From positions 62,001-126,000 of the forward strand of contig WBZZ01004130.1 of the NCBI GenBank assembly GCA_019918135.1: a stretch of DNA of 64,000 nt. The letters run 5' to 3'. This document shows, piece by piece, positions 9,813-19,691 of this stretch. Under the pieces are notes generated by a model. The model saw only the letters and a list, made by a program, of their open reading frames with translations, did not search any database and had not been told where the DNA came from. How positions within the stretch are numbered: the stretch's first letter is position 1; each line of letters starts with the position of its first letter. This DNA is from Paulinella micropora. Its lineage: Eukaryota; Cercozoa; Imbricatea; Euglyphida; Paulinellidae. The translations under genes and the position numbers were made by a program.

Positions 9813-12800
9813 TTAAACCTCAAACTGCGGTAAAGCGTCCTTGAGCAACACCGTAAACTGTGCGACTAGTTCCAAGAAACGTGGCGTCGGTAGTGACTTC
9901 GTCAGCATGTCCGCCAGATTGTCCTTCGTCGAAACGTGTCGTACGATCACTTCGCCAGCCCCTACTCGTTCTACCACGTAATGGTGTTTGAGTGCTAAGT
10001 GGCGTGTGCGATCAGTGGCCATGCCGTTCGTTGCGTTCAGGACCGCCCCCCGGTTGTCGTTATTGATAGTTAATGGCGTCGGCAACGGAATTCCAACGTC
10101 CTTGCACATATGCAATATCGCGATTGCTGTTCGGCATGTCGTTGAGTTGGCGATCGTTTCAGCATCCTGAGTCGATAGTGCGACTGTGGGTTGGCGCTTC
10201 GAACTCCATGCGATGGGCCCAGTCGTCATGTGCAGTTGGCCGGTTCTTGATCGTCGCGTGTACTCACATGCGCCCAAGTTGGCATCGGAATACGATATAA
10301 GCTCGAAGCTGCGGGTCCGAAATGGGAAGAAAATCCCTCTAGGTGTTCGCAGAAATCTGAGGATGCGAGCTATTGCTGAGTACGCCACGTCAGGCTTCTT
10401 TGATGCGAGTACCGCCGCGTGGTTGACTGCGTAGGTGATGGCCGGTTGAGTCTGAGTCGCAGGCCAGAGAAGGGCGCCAAGCAAGCGAGGGAGCGAGAAA
10501 CGCCGAAGCATAGCTTCTTTGCTGGCTGGGGGAGGGTCAGTCGTCGCTGTAGGGGTAGCGACTGGCTTGGCTTCTTGGAAGTTGAAATCCCTAAGCATGC
10601 CCTTAATGTATTCATGCTGATGTATGACTATGCCCTCTGAAGTCCTAACAAACTGCAAGCCACAAAATGTTTTGACTTGTCCTAGGTCCTTCACTCTAAA
10701 TGAATGTTTCAGTTTGGTGAACAGGACATTGTGCTCGTCTTTGGTATTATGAAACACGAGCAAGTCATCAGTGCGAAGGAGTAGATAGGGGGGTAGTTTC
10801 TGTCTGCCTGTGACTGAAGGTAGGAAGAAAATGCATGGGTCTAATGTTGACTGTTTATATCCTATACTTCTCACATTAGTAGACACATGGTCAAACCACC
10901 TTCGCCCTGCCTGGCGGGTTCCGTACAGTGCTTTCTTCAACAATAGAATCATTGAAGGGTCGATTTTGTTTTCGTACCCCTTAGGCGGAAAGGCGAAGGC
11001 AATGTCCTTCATATCTGCATGGGAATAGGCTTGTGAAAAGTCGAGGTGAGAGATCATGAGGTCATTGAATGCAGCATAAGATACTAGTAGCAAAAGAAAC
11101 ATTGGTTGGGCGGTGGGGGAAGAGCATTCATATGGATTGTAATGAATGTATTCTTTCATCCTATTTCCTAAAGCTACTAGTCGCGATTTGTATTTCTCCT
11201 GACCTGTAGACTCATCTGTCTTTATGGCATCAACAAATGTTGTATGGACAGGAGGTACATTCGCTGTTATTGCTGCGGCTCGAGGTACCCTTTGCAGTGC
11301 TTTGCATTCGAACAAACCTTGTAACTCGGCTAGTTGAGCAGCATGTACCTGAGGGTGTGACTTTATGGTTTTCTGTGGGATATGTAACACTCTTGTGAAC
11401 AAACAATAGCTGTCCTGTCCTAAGGCCTCCTCTTCCTCCTCCTCAAACTCATGAGCAACAATAATGTGTGCGGTATGAGTGGGGTGGTCTGCTGGTGTTT
11501 GTTTCCTAAGCCTGGGCCCAGCAACTATGTTTGTTGAAGTTATTGCAGCACCATCCCATGTTTGTGGTATGCCCTTGTTACTACTCCATCTATCTGGTAG
11601 AGGGAATTGTGGTGCAGATGAGGAGTGTTGGGCTGGGTTTGATGTTGCTCTGTTGTGTTGTGTCGTTTGCCGAGGTGCTGTGTTCGTCTTTTTCTCTCGT
11701 GCAACCGTTGTTGCTGGAGTGGGAGCAAATGCATTTGGTGGGGGATGGAGTGAGCCAAAATATGGGCTTGGTTGCACGTAAAGACTTGAAGTGGCCTTGG
11801 TGGTGTGTGGGGTTGTCGTGTCATCGTCCAGTGTGTCGAGTGTGTTTTGTGAGGAATGTGGCAGTTGGTTTGTTGGCCACCAGCCACTGGGTGTGTTGGA
11901 GTCCTGAAATCGTGGTAGTTGGTCCTCGTTTTTCCACTGGACTGACTGGGTAGATGGTATGCTAGTGGTAGGAGGCGAGGTGGAGGATGTTATGTTGTGC
12001 GACACTAGTAGTGGTTGCCAAGGTCGTGCAGGTATTTTGCATGTGTAGCCACGAGTCATTGTATCGAAACGAACATTACGTTTTTCTACTGTGGCTGTCT
12101 GTTTGGTGTCGTGAATGAGGATTTTATAGACTCGACGAAATATGTTGTAGCCAATGAGAGTACCTGGCACGGCGACAGGCTGTGCTTTCGTCGTTTCCAT
12201 TTTCAGCCAGGCGAGGCATCCGAAAGGTTGCACGAACGATTGCACAGGTTTCCGGCCCATAAGCAATTCCCAAGGGGATTTGCCTTTGTCCTTACCTCTG
12301 CAAAGGGGCGTGACCATTCGTATGGCTAGTGTCGCTTTATGTGTGTCCTCCCAAAATGTGTTAGGCAGGCCTGCATCTAACTGTGCTGCTAGTGCGCGTG
12401 TGTCGTCTGTCCTATTCATTCTTTCAGCAAAGGGGTTCATGTTAGGCTCGTTACGTGTGGTGGTTTTGAGGATGATGCCGTGTTTGTCTGTATAGTCTTT
12501 TAGTACTTTAGAGACAAACTCGCCATCTGCTCTTATCTGCTTTAGTTTGTTGCCTGACTGTCGTTCAAAGAAAGCAAATATGCGTGTTAAATGTGGCATG
12601 TAAAGCTTAGCTTCGCGGGTAGGTGTGTAGAGGTCACAAGCAAACTTAGAGCGAGAACATGTCACTCCCCCTCTGTAGTAGTTACCGTATCTTGACATTA
12701 CGGGGAATGGGCCGCTGAAATCTATGTTGAGTGCTTCACCTTGCTTATATTCTAGGTCTAGATAGTTACCTCTGTACATAGGGGGTTTGTTAGGTTTGCC

Positions 12801-15800
12801 CCTATTGCATCCATGACATGCACGTACCAGACGCATCCAATCTTTGCCAGCGATGCGTCTGCCTACGCTCTTTGCAAACTCGTTCATTATGAGTGGGTTT
12901 GCATGCATCAGAGCTCTGTGTAGGATCATTGGATCGTACGGTACATGTGATGGGAGAGGATTGACTGACCATAATGCAAGGTCTGGTAGGTTGTCGATGG
13001 TTGCAGCCAGTGACAGTTGTTCTCTCTGCTTGTACCTGTATGGTATATATCTTTGATGAGGGTCAAGTGGTGTCATTCCTGGCTTATCTAACTCGTATAG
13101 CAAGTGTGAATTGAGCCTCCCCCTTGCTAGTATGTTCTTCTTGTCAAGTGTTATGGGCTTGTCATAGATGAATACTTGACCATTTTGATGGATGATTGTT
13201 TTGTGCATGTCATGGTCAAGGCGTGGGGTGGGAACAAGGTTGAATGGTAATGACGGTGATATGAGTGAGTTGGGAAATGACTGTTTAACCGATTGACCAT
13301 AACCATTGAGCCACGTCGGAGTGGCAGTAGCCCGCGTCCTCACCGGAAGCGGCTTACCAGATATGTTATTGAGGAAAGCCGGTTTCTCTTCGCGGATAGA
13401 CTTGGGGTCGATAGGCGCCTTCTCATGGAATAGCCATCGGTTGCATGCGCTGTCGACCACGTCAGGGGGATTGCCGTCGGCCATTAGCACATAGTTGACC
13501 ATAGGGCGCTTGAGCTGCTCTGTCCGTTCTAAGTCCATTGTCTCCTGCATCCATCTGTTGTATTCGTCCATGTTCTTGAACTCCAAATATTCCAGCTCTG
13601 GATGCCTGTTGACGTAGTATTGCCACTCGCGTACGTTGGCGAAGTCCAGGGTGGGTGGGTAGAGATAGTTTTCATGTTCAGGGTCGTCGAGCTCCGGGTC
13701 GTCGATGTCGTCAGTTGCATCTTCGTCAGGGATGGTTGCTACGTCTGTGGTATCTTCTTTCGGGTCCCTTATTGCTTCTAATTCGTCAAATACGTCTGCC
13801 ATTAACACGAATTCGAATGTGTGTGAGTAGTCATGACGTCGTAGGCGTTCGCGTAGTTCTTCAGCTTCCACACGTCCGGCAGGTGGGTAATAGTTGAGCG
13901 GTGGTCTCACGTTGTCGTTGAACAGTGGTTCTATTTCAGGTGTGTATGGTGCTGGAGGCGGTGAACGCTTCACATCGGACGGCGTGTCGGGTATGTTGAG
14001 TATGCGTTTCAGTTGCTTCTCCAGTTGTTCCCGCCATCTTTCGCCTGCTGCACCTACACCGTAGGGTTCGTGCTGTTCTTGTCCGGTCTCATCTGTTCCG
14101 CTTGGAGGTGGTGGTAGCATAGTCCATGGTGGGTCCGTCTCGTTGATTGTATACGCTTCGTCGAAGTTGGGTATGTCCGGCGTGGTAGCGGCGAGCGCAG
14201 CTAAGTTCGCATTCGGTGTCGAAGAGGTCACCTCGTAGTCTTCTTCGTTTTCCGTGAAGTTAAGGTGGGCGTGTGATTGTGCCATTGTGGCCGTCCTGGG
14301 GTCCACACGTCCCCCCCTCGTCGTAAATTCATCTAGGCTCATCGCCATATCTACCATTGTGGGTGCGTCTATGAACAGTGGTGCGTGTGGTCCACCTTCA
14401 CGGTAACGTAACAGATGTTGAAATGCGAGGTCGCCTAGCTCGGGCTGGTCCGTTGGTATGCCGAGTAGATCGTATCTCGTTCCCCTTTCTCGAAGTCGGT
14501 TGATGAGTGGATGCCGCTTGGCCATGTTGCAGAACTCTTTGTGTGCCGGCCAATCGGTCCTCTGATGATCGGTGTTGCAGTAGTAGACGAGTTGACATCC
14601 GCTGCAACGCTTCAGTTTCCCTTCTTGGTTGCCGCAGTAGGTGCAATCCCATCTAATGCTGCCGCGTCTGGTTTCGCGTATAGTCTTGCAGTCGACGCAG
14701 TCTGGTTTGGTTAGTGCCCAGTTCTCCGGGAGTAGTCGGAAGTCCTTCACGATGCTCCAGTAGGCCAGCTCATCGGTGGTAGGGTGACGAAAGCAATGAT
14801 GTGCATCTGTCCAAGCGAAGGTGTATCGTCGTTCTGTTGGCTGTGAAACTCCAGGTACACGTCTGTATTGCACTGGTTGGCCGTAGGGTAATGCTTCGAT
14901 GGCTTGTATGCGACTTATTGCGTCCTTGTTGTCCGTAGATGCATTCGCTGAGGTCGTCGTCGGGGCCAACGGGGTAAAGCACTCGGTCTGCAGGTTCGGT
15001 GGGATAGGTACCGTGAAACTTGAAATGGGCGATTCCTCATTGTATGCCATTGACGGGGTAGGCGGTGTCTCGCTCATCGAGGTGTCCTCTGCGCTGGTTG
15101 AACTCAACTGTCCCTGTCGATGTTCTCCGATGGGCGTTGAGGTAGGTTGCTCTTCTTGACGGTCTTGCTCTGATGTCGTCCTGTCCTCCGGTGCAGGTGA
15201 GCTCATGAAGCTCTGTGTTGGCACGCGCGGGGATTGTGTAGTTGTTTCCGGCGGTTGTTGCGGTGAACTACCTGGTTCACGTCGTGCTCGTCTCGGGCAT
15301 CTTGTCCGCAGTACGATGTGCTCAATACCTGTTGAGCCGGGCGCGTCTTGAACTAGCAGCGATGGTAACATCCACGGATCCGTTCTTGGAAGGAAATAGT
15401 TGAGGGGTGTTCCAAGGGTGCACCAAGGTCGCGGCCAATGGGCAGGTGGGACAGGGAATCCTTGTGGGATCGCTCGAAATGCGTCCCGCATGCGCGTCCA
15501 TTGAACGTAGGCACGTCTGTAGTCGTTCTCGTCCATGCGTTGTGTGATTGTCAGCGAGCTCCATGGGATGTCTGGGCGTCTCGTCGGGTCTTCCACGTAA
15601 TCAGGGTGCGGTGCGGGCGATGCTTCAGTGGGGGTGGGAGGGTTATAGGTATCAGAAGTGGGTGTTAGAGGAGACAGTTGGATAGGTCCTGCTCTATTTC
15701 TGTACCTACTTCCCCTTTGTACGTAGGCTACTTCTTCTTGCGATGGTTCGTCCTCCTCTGGTCCGGGTCGTTCGTCGTCGGAGTCGGCGGAATGCATCAG

Positions 15801-16055
15801 CCATGTCTCGGGTGGGTCGCCTGTTGGATCATCGACGTCGTCCGTGGCTTCCACTTCGGTTGTCGCGTTGGCTTGTCCGCTCGATCGTTGAATCCGTCTT
15901 GTGTTGGTCTGTTTAGGTTGGCCTACACGACCTCGTTGATTCGGTCCTCCCCCTCGACCACCGCGACGTGTGTTCGAGTTTGGCTGCGTGGGTCGTCTGC
16001 GGACTGGGCATTCAGCCCCAGAGTGTTTCGGTCGGCCCTTGCAGACTCGTTTCAT
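9813..16055 (-). CDS. Copia Pol polyprotein with MYND finger, integrase, reverse transcriptase and RNase H
   Basis: 2,080 codons ending in TAA; the real protein continues into gag at its N-terminus. In order it contains: a low-complexity Gag tail; a MYND-type zinc finger near residues 460-510 (CTYCGNQEGKLKRCSGCQ, YYCNTDHQ, Trp-Pro-x-His, Cys), unusual in copia; a possible protease motif VDSACNRWLF; the integrase zinc region (HRALMHAN, CHGC) and core (NIDFSGPF, IRADGEFVS, NPFAERMNRT); reverse transcriptase (HLDFSQAYSHADM, KKALYGTRQAGRRWFDHV) with LLRTDDLLVF where copia normally has YVDD; and RNase H (SYSDANLGACEYTRRSRTGQ, ALSTQDAETIA, KDNLADMLTK). It makes element cDNA and integrates it. The ATG near 16055 lies just after the CCHC knuckle and is an artefact of the frame break near 16108. 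Confidence 0.95.
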   Translation of the reverse strand: MKRVCKGRPKHSGAECPVRRRPTQPNSNTRRGGRGGGPNQRGRVGQPKQTNTRRIQRSSGQANATTEVEATDDVDDPTGDPPETWLMHSADSDDERPGPEEDEPSQEEVAYVQRGSRYRNRAGPIQLSPLTPTSDTYNPPTPTEASPAPHPDYVEDPTRRPDIPWSSLTITQRMDENDYRRAYVQWTRMRDAFRAIPQGFPVPPAHWPRPWCTLGTPLNYFLPRTDPWMLPSLLVQDAPGSTGIEHIVLRTRCPRRARREPGSSPQQPPETTTQSPRVPTQSFMSSPAPEDRTTSEQDRQEEQPTSTPIGEHRQGQLSSTSAEDTSMSETPPTPSMAYNEESPISSFTVPIPPNLQTECFTPLAPTTTSANASTDNKDAISRIQAIEALPYGQPVQYRRVPGVSQPTERRYTFAWTDAHHCFRHPTTDELAYWSIVKDFRLLPENWALTKPDCVDCKTIRETRRGSIRWDCTYCGNQEGKLKRCSGCQLVYYCNTDHQRTDWPAHKEFCNMAKRHPLINRLRERGTRYDLLGIPTDQPELGDLAFQHLLRYREGGPHAPLFIDAPTMVDMAMSLDEFTTRGGRVDPRTATMAQSHAHLNFTENEEDYEVTSSTPNANLAALAATTPDIPNFDEAYTINETDPPWTMLPPPPSGTDETGQEQHEPYGVGAAGERWREQLEKQLKRILNIPDTPSDVKRSPPPAPYTPEIEPLFNDNVRPPLNYYPPAGRVEAEELRERLRRHDYSHTFEFVLMADVFDELEAIRDPKEDTTDVATIPDEDATDDIDDPELDDPEHENYLYPPTLDFANVREWQYYVNRHPELEYLEFKNMDEYNRWMQETMDLERTEQLKRPMVNYVLMADGNPPDVVDSACNRWLFHEKAPIDPKSIREEKPAFLNNISGKPLPVRTRATATPTWLNGYGQSVKQSFPNSLISPSLPFNLVPTPRLDHDMHKTIIHQNGQVFIYDKPITLDKKNILARGRLNSHLLYELDKPGMTPLDPHQRYIPYRYKQREQLSLAATIDNLPDLALWSVNPLPSHVPYDPMILHRALMHANPLIMNEFAKSVGRRIAGKDWMRLVRACHGCNRGKPNKPPMYRGNYLDLEYKQGEALNIDFSGPFPVMSRYGNYYRGGVTCSRSKFACDLYTPTREAKLYMPHLTRIFAFFERQSGNKLKQIRADGEFVSKVLKDYTDKHGIILKTTTRNEPNMNPFAERMNRTDDTRALAAQLDAGLPNTFWEDTHKATLAIRMVTPLCRGKDKGKSPWELLMGRKPVQSFVQPFGCLAWLKMETTKAQPVAVPGTLIGYNIFRRVYKILIHDTKQTATVEKRNVRFDTMTRGYTCKIPARPWQPLLVSHNITSSTSPPTTSIPSTQSVQWKNEDQLPRFQDSNTPSGWWPTNQLPHSSQNTLDTLDDDTTTPHTTKATSSLYVQPSPYFGSLHPPPNAFAPTPATTVAREKKTNTAPRQTTQHNRATSNPAQHSSSAPQFPLPDRWSSNKGIPQTWDGAAITSTNIVAGPRLRKQTPADHPTHTAHIIVAHEFEEEEEEALGQDSYCLFTRVLHIPQKTIKSHPQVHAAQLAELQGLFECKALQRVPRAAAITANVPPVHTTFVDAIKTDESTGQEKYKSRLVALGNRMKEYIHYNPYECSSPTAQPMFLLLLVSYAAFNDLMISHLDFSQAYSHADMKDIAFAFPPKGYENKIDPSMILLLKKALYGTRQAGRRWFDHVSTNVRSIGYKQSTLDPCIFFLPSVTGRQKLPPYLLLRTDDLLVFHNTKDEHNVLFTKLKHSFRVKDLGQVKTFCGLQFVRTSEGIVIHQHEYIKGMLRDFNFQEAKPVATPTATTDPPPASKEAMLRRFSLPRLLGALLWPATQTQPAITYAVNHAAVLASKKPDVAYSAIARILRFLRTPRGIFFPFRTRSFELISYSDANLGACEYTRRSRTGQLHMTTGPIAWSSKRQPTVALSTQDAETIANSTTCRTAIAILHMCKDVGIPLPTPLTINNDNRGAVLNATNGMATDRTRHLALKHHYVVERVGAGEVIVRHVSTKDNLADMLTKSLPTPRFLELVAQFTVLLKDALPQFEV

Positions 16056-17143
16056 GCAGGTGGATCGACACTGGGCCGCAATGTGTCCTCGTCGGTTGCA
16101 GTTGAGACTCGGATGTCTTTGTTGATAGCAACGGGTGTGGCCGAAGTGAACAGGGCTGTCGAGGACCTAGAGGAGGCAGCAGAGAGTTGGTTAGCATGGT
16201 ATGCTTGTAAGATGAGTGAACATATCTCATTATAACGTGGTTTGTCAGCATCAGCACGAGACCAATACATAGTTCCCCCTACATCCCCCATAGATAGAGA
16301 GGCGCACTCCTTAAGTTTAAAGAGCAAGAATACGACTCTGAATTCATCAGGTAGAGGCACTCCTCTTGACTGTAGGCGCTCGAAGCGTTGGGTCAAGAGC
16401 TCCATCCATGTTGGTAGGCCATTGCTTGACTTCAGCTTTGTCTCGAACAGCTGCATTAGTAGGCGAGCGATGGAAACCGATCCTTTGCTGCCGAATCGCT
16501 CGCAGATCGCTGTCCAGATCACCGCTGGGTTGGTTCCTGCTCGTTGGACGGTCAGTAGAGCTGTCGACTCTTGGCATGCTTCCACAAGGAAGCAGCGGAC
16601 ATGGATCTGTGCTTTGATGTAGTCTGCTTGGCTGAAAAGTGTATTCAGGTCAGTTGGTACGTTGATAGTAGGCAAGAGGGCGGGTGCTTGGCTACCTGAG
16701 GACGGGTTGGTCGAGGATGGGCTGCTTGAGGACGAGCTGGTCAGTGATGACGAGCTGCTCGATGATGAGTCGCCACGTCTCGATCCGTATGCTTCATCGT
16801 CTTCGTCGTCATCGCTCCTCCTTCTCGACTGTCTTGCTGTCGAGGTGTCTTGCTGTCGTGCTGACAGTCCAGATCCAGTAATGTTGTTAGGGGCGGGGTG
16901 GGTGGGTCTTAGTCCAGTAGTTCTGGTACTTGCGTAGATTGCAGCAATCTCTTGTACCGAGTAGGGCGATTCTTGGTCTTCCAGAAGTAGTATGTAGCGT
17001 GCGTCCACGCCCAATAAAAAAGCGAAAAATTGGAATTTCCAAAGGTCGAATTCATCGATGGGTCTTTTCGGGAATTTCGGTAGCTTGAGTTGGTAACGGG
17101 GCGCATCCAAGGCTCCATAACCAGTAAGTACACTAGTAGACAT
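16052..17143 (-). CDS. Copia Gag
   Basis: Capsid-type protein starting at ATG 17141-17143, which lies 20 bp inside the 5' LTR, so transcription must begin further upstream in the LTR. It has the copia Gag helical region (RPIDEFDLWKFQFFAFLLGV; LTQRFERLQSRGVPLPDEFR) and a poly-Ser/acidic linker. In this copy the frame runs out just after NKDIR because one base is missing near 16108. The duplicated copy at 24381-27053 has the base and reads on through a zinc knuckle (CLNCNRRGHIAAQC), which establishes the break. Gag and Pol are otherwise one frame. Confidence 0.92.
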   Translation of the reverse strand: MSTSVLTGYGALDAPRYQLKLPKFPKRPIDEFDLWKFQFFAFLLGVDARYILLLEDQESPYSVQEIAAIYASTRTTGLRPTHPAPNNITGSGLSARQQDTSTARQSRRRSDDDEDDEAYGSRRGDSSSSSSSSLTSSSSSSPSSTNPSSGSQAPALLPTINVPTDLNTLFSQADYIKAQIHVRCFLVEACQESTALLTVQRAGTNPAVIWTAICERFGSKGSVSIARLLMQLFETKLKSSNGLPTWMELLTQRFERLQSRGVPLPDEFRVVFLLFKLKECASLSMGDVGGTMYWSRADADKPRYNEICSLILQAYHANQLSAASSRSSTALFTSATPVAINKDIRVSTATDEDTLRPSVDPPA

Positions 17144-17518
17144 TAGTCTCCGGATACTTGAATAATCGTTTGCGCTGAGGCACTTTGATCAAAGGTTGAA
17201 GGAACAATAATGAATTTAATCAATGGTTAGAAACCAATGACTGAAACTCAATCTAATTTACCATAAATTTATAGTGAAATAAATACCACAAATTTACATA
17301 CTGATCTTGTGGTCAGAAATTCAAGCGATGATTCAGTATGGGCCAATCTATACTAACTGGCAACTAATTGTGAATAACGGTAATATCAACGTAACGAATA
17401 ATAATTATGATACGAAATATGAAAATGGTAATGAATATGATCCGGTCAAATATAAATGTTATGTCGTGAAATTGACCATAAAAGGTAACAATATATTTAG
17501 TAAATATTATTGCTTACT
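17123..17518 (-). repeat. Copia 5' LTR
   Basis: 396 bp; differs from the 3' LTR by three substitutions that I can see. Contains the Gag ATG (17141-17143). Followed on the right by the target duplication GAGCG at 17519-17523. Confidence 0.95.
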
Positions 17519-17523
17519 GAGCG

Positions 17524-17648
17524 CCATCAACAGCGCCCTAACCAAAGTGCAAAAATATGTCGGACAACGAGGGCCCGTGCTGGACGTCACGCTGCTGCAT
17601 TATCAGAAATTAGACGAGTTCTACGTTCAACGAATTCCTGCTACATGA
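17524..17648 (+). pseudogene. Macrodomain-like protein, C-terminal tail separated by copia insertion
   Basis: 41 codons plus TGA in phase with the gene broken at 9174: the codon split across the insertion becomes Ala and the helix continues (INSALTKVQKYVG), followed by a strand (VLDVTLLHY). In the current sequence the tail is fused in frame to LTR-derived codons from about 17307, so a transcript could give a short chimeric ORF of no evident meaning. Confidence 0.85.
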
Positions 17649-18696
17649 TTGGCGCAGCGATTTTTTTGTAATTAATTTTTTTTTGGAATCTTGTTTACAC
17701 AAAAAAAAACGGCCAACCCTCAAGTATGGTTTCTGATATTTAGTTTTGCAACAACTACAGATATTGGCTGACATCAGAAGAAAAGAATAGTCCCAAATTT
17801 TGACGCCCACTTGTGCTGGCCCCTCGCACTCTCCCATTCTCTTTGTTTATCTGCGGTTCTATCTTCAGGCCGGTACGAGGCTGGCGAGCGGAGTGCCCTT
17901 AAATTTGATCCGAGTGATCGTCACAGAGTTAGCTAATTGCCAAAGTGACGAAATTCTTTTTTTTTATGCTGTCCGGAATCCGGTCAACTTCTCGACAGAT
18001 CTTTTTGCCGCAAATGAGGGCAGACTTTCGCGAAACATTTCTTTCGCGAAACATTTCTTTTGCAGTACATTTCGGTAGACTTTCGCGAAACCTCTCTTTC
18101 GCCGCAAATTTCGGACAGCGACTGAATTTGTATTTTTTAAAGCAAAGGACAATTTCCCTGCTAAATTTAATAGCAAAAATTTCGGGAAAGAATGGCGGGA
18201 GGGGAAAAAAACTTAGACAATTTAATTTTTCCCTCCCACCAATCTTTCCCCAAAAAAAGATGGTTCAAAATTTTCCATTTCTGAAATGTCCTTTTGCTAA
18301 AAAACTTTTTAGCTAAGACCCGCAAACTACGAAGAATTTTTTCGTTTTCGCCTTCTGCCGCAGGTGTCGTTTTCACCTGAAATGTGCGGTCACAGGATTC
18401 TGGAATTTTGCTCGCATTTTTGCGTCAGCGAATTTGACGCGCCTGCACCTGCCACCGCAAAAGTCCGTTGTCAGGATTGTGGGTTTTTAGGGGACATTGG
18501 GGAAATCTCCAGCCGCACCGGACACCAGGAAAAATCAGGTGACTCCAAAAAAATTTACTTCAAATTATTAAGTGTTTACAGGAAAAAAAATCCCCTCCCG
18601 CCAATGTTCGCCCGCCCTCCCCCCGGCATTTAAGGAAGGGGGGGGCACCGGACACCCCGACAATTCGGCGAGTACTAGTTGCGGTCGAAATCTCTC
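17649..18696. other. Intergenic spacer with TTTCGCGAAA palindromes
   Basis: About 1 kb without a convincing gene. AT-rich homopolymer stretches. The 10-base palindrome TTTCGCGAAA occurs at 18026-18035, 18042-18051 and 18081-18090 within 65 bp. Duplicated at 27559-28609. Confidence 0.6.
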
Positions 18697-19691
18697 CTAG
18701 TGATTTAATTCCTCTAGGCCAACAGGCATCGACGACGAGTTACTCACGACCTCCTCCCGGGGCTTCTCACACGCATAGAACTTAGCCGCCACTACGTAAG
18801 CTCGGAGCTTTTCCCGGAGCGTGCCTACTTGTGAGTGGAGTTGCGGCGATGACGCGCCCCGCAATAATGCAGCGGCCTCCGCGTTCACCAAGGCCTCGAT
18901 CTTCTGCCCCAGCACCAGCAAGGCCTGCAGCGGCTGGTCGCCGCTCTCAACATTTAGAAGCACCAACGCTGCCTCCAACGAGTCGTGTCCCATCCACGTG
19001 ACCTGTCGTGCCTCGGCTAGTGAAAGGTACCCGGGGCTCTCCTTCTTTTCCCACCACTCCGAAAAAGCCAACGTGCGGCTACGCCCTGGTACCAAGACCC
19101 TAAGCGTGTCGTTTCTAGTGTGCTCGAGGAAATCCCAAAGATCTTGCAGCGGCTCGGTCAGAGCCAAGAGAAATGTTTCTGGTAGGCCCAGATACTGCAG
19201 GCAACGCAGCCTATCCGCCCACGCAGCTTTCGGGGCCAAAGGAGTCGCCACCTTCTTCAATAACAGCCGGGGCAAGTCCGCCAAGTATGGGGGGATGCGG
19301 ACGGTGTCTTTGGTCAGGACCTGCCCCGCCCTGGCTGCATACTCCATGCTAGACTAGTAGCAAGCCAACGTCGCAGGCCCCGCACCAGGTTACGCTCGTA
19401 GTGGCGGACTTCTTCCTCGACCACTCGATTCAGCCCTTGCAGCTGGGTCTGGCTCAAGTCGAGGCTTTCGTTCGGTCCAAGCCCTTGCACCGCAACGGTC
19501 AAGAAGTTGGTGGCGGGGAGACGGGCTAACAGCTCTTGGGGGCAAGACCACGTGTAATTCGCGCCATCCGAGATGGAAATGGCAGTAGCTGGACTCTGCG
19601 GGGTCGACTGCGTCAATGCGGGGGGCACTGTCGCGTGCGGGTCGGTTCGTTGGCGCTTGGTGGCAGGCGGTAGTGGCGCTTGTTCTGACAT
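18697..19691 (-). CDS. Hypothetical protein in two overlapping frames (copy A)
   Basis: Two open frames look like one broken gene. The first runs from ATG 19691 to 19314 (125 codons), with an NLS-like KRQR near its start and a helical, acidic/basic segment (NRVVEEEVRHYERNLVRGLR). The second runs from ATG 19347 to TAG 18697-18699 (216 codons), helical and leucine-rich (LADLPRLLLKKVATPLAPK; QALLVLGQKIEALVNAEAAA). They overlap by 34 bp in different frames; a one-base shift near 19340 would join them. Alternatively, these are two genes with overlapping ends. No known domain was recognised. The same arrangement occurs in copy B. Confidence 0.55.

Larger units (their letters stand above)
9175..17518 (-). 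mobile_element. Complete Ty1/copia LTR retrotransposon
   Basis: An 8,344-bp element bounded by two 396-bp LTRs and flanked by the 5-bp duplication GAGCG. LTR ends form the short inverted repeat AGTAAG...CTTACT rather than the usual TG...CA. I found three substitutions between the LTRs (around 9341, 9347 and 9377), so insertion looks recent. A purine-rich tract (GAGGGGGAG on the minus strand, 9571-9579) directly precedes the 3' LTR. The order gag, integrase, reverse transcriptase, RNase H is the copia order. The sequence next to the 5' LTR (minus strand GGTTATGGAGCC) is a possible primer-binding site. The gag/pol frame has a one-base break near 16108. Confidence 0.95.

Noticed and set aside
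16662..16937. Plus-strand ORFs opposite copia gag and pol (for example 15678-16235, 16662-16937)
   Set aside because: Mirror frames of a well-supported gag-pol; composition follows the antisense strand and they recur only because the element is duplicated.
17307..17648. 113-codon plus-strand ORF crossing the LTR edge (and 27217-27558)
   Set aside because: LTR codons fused by chance to the macrodomain tail; annotated as tail only.
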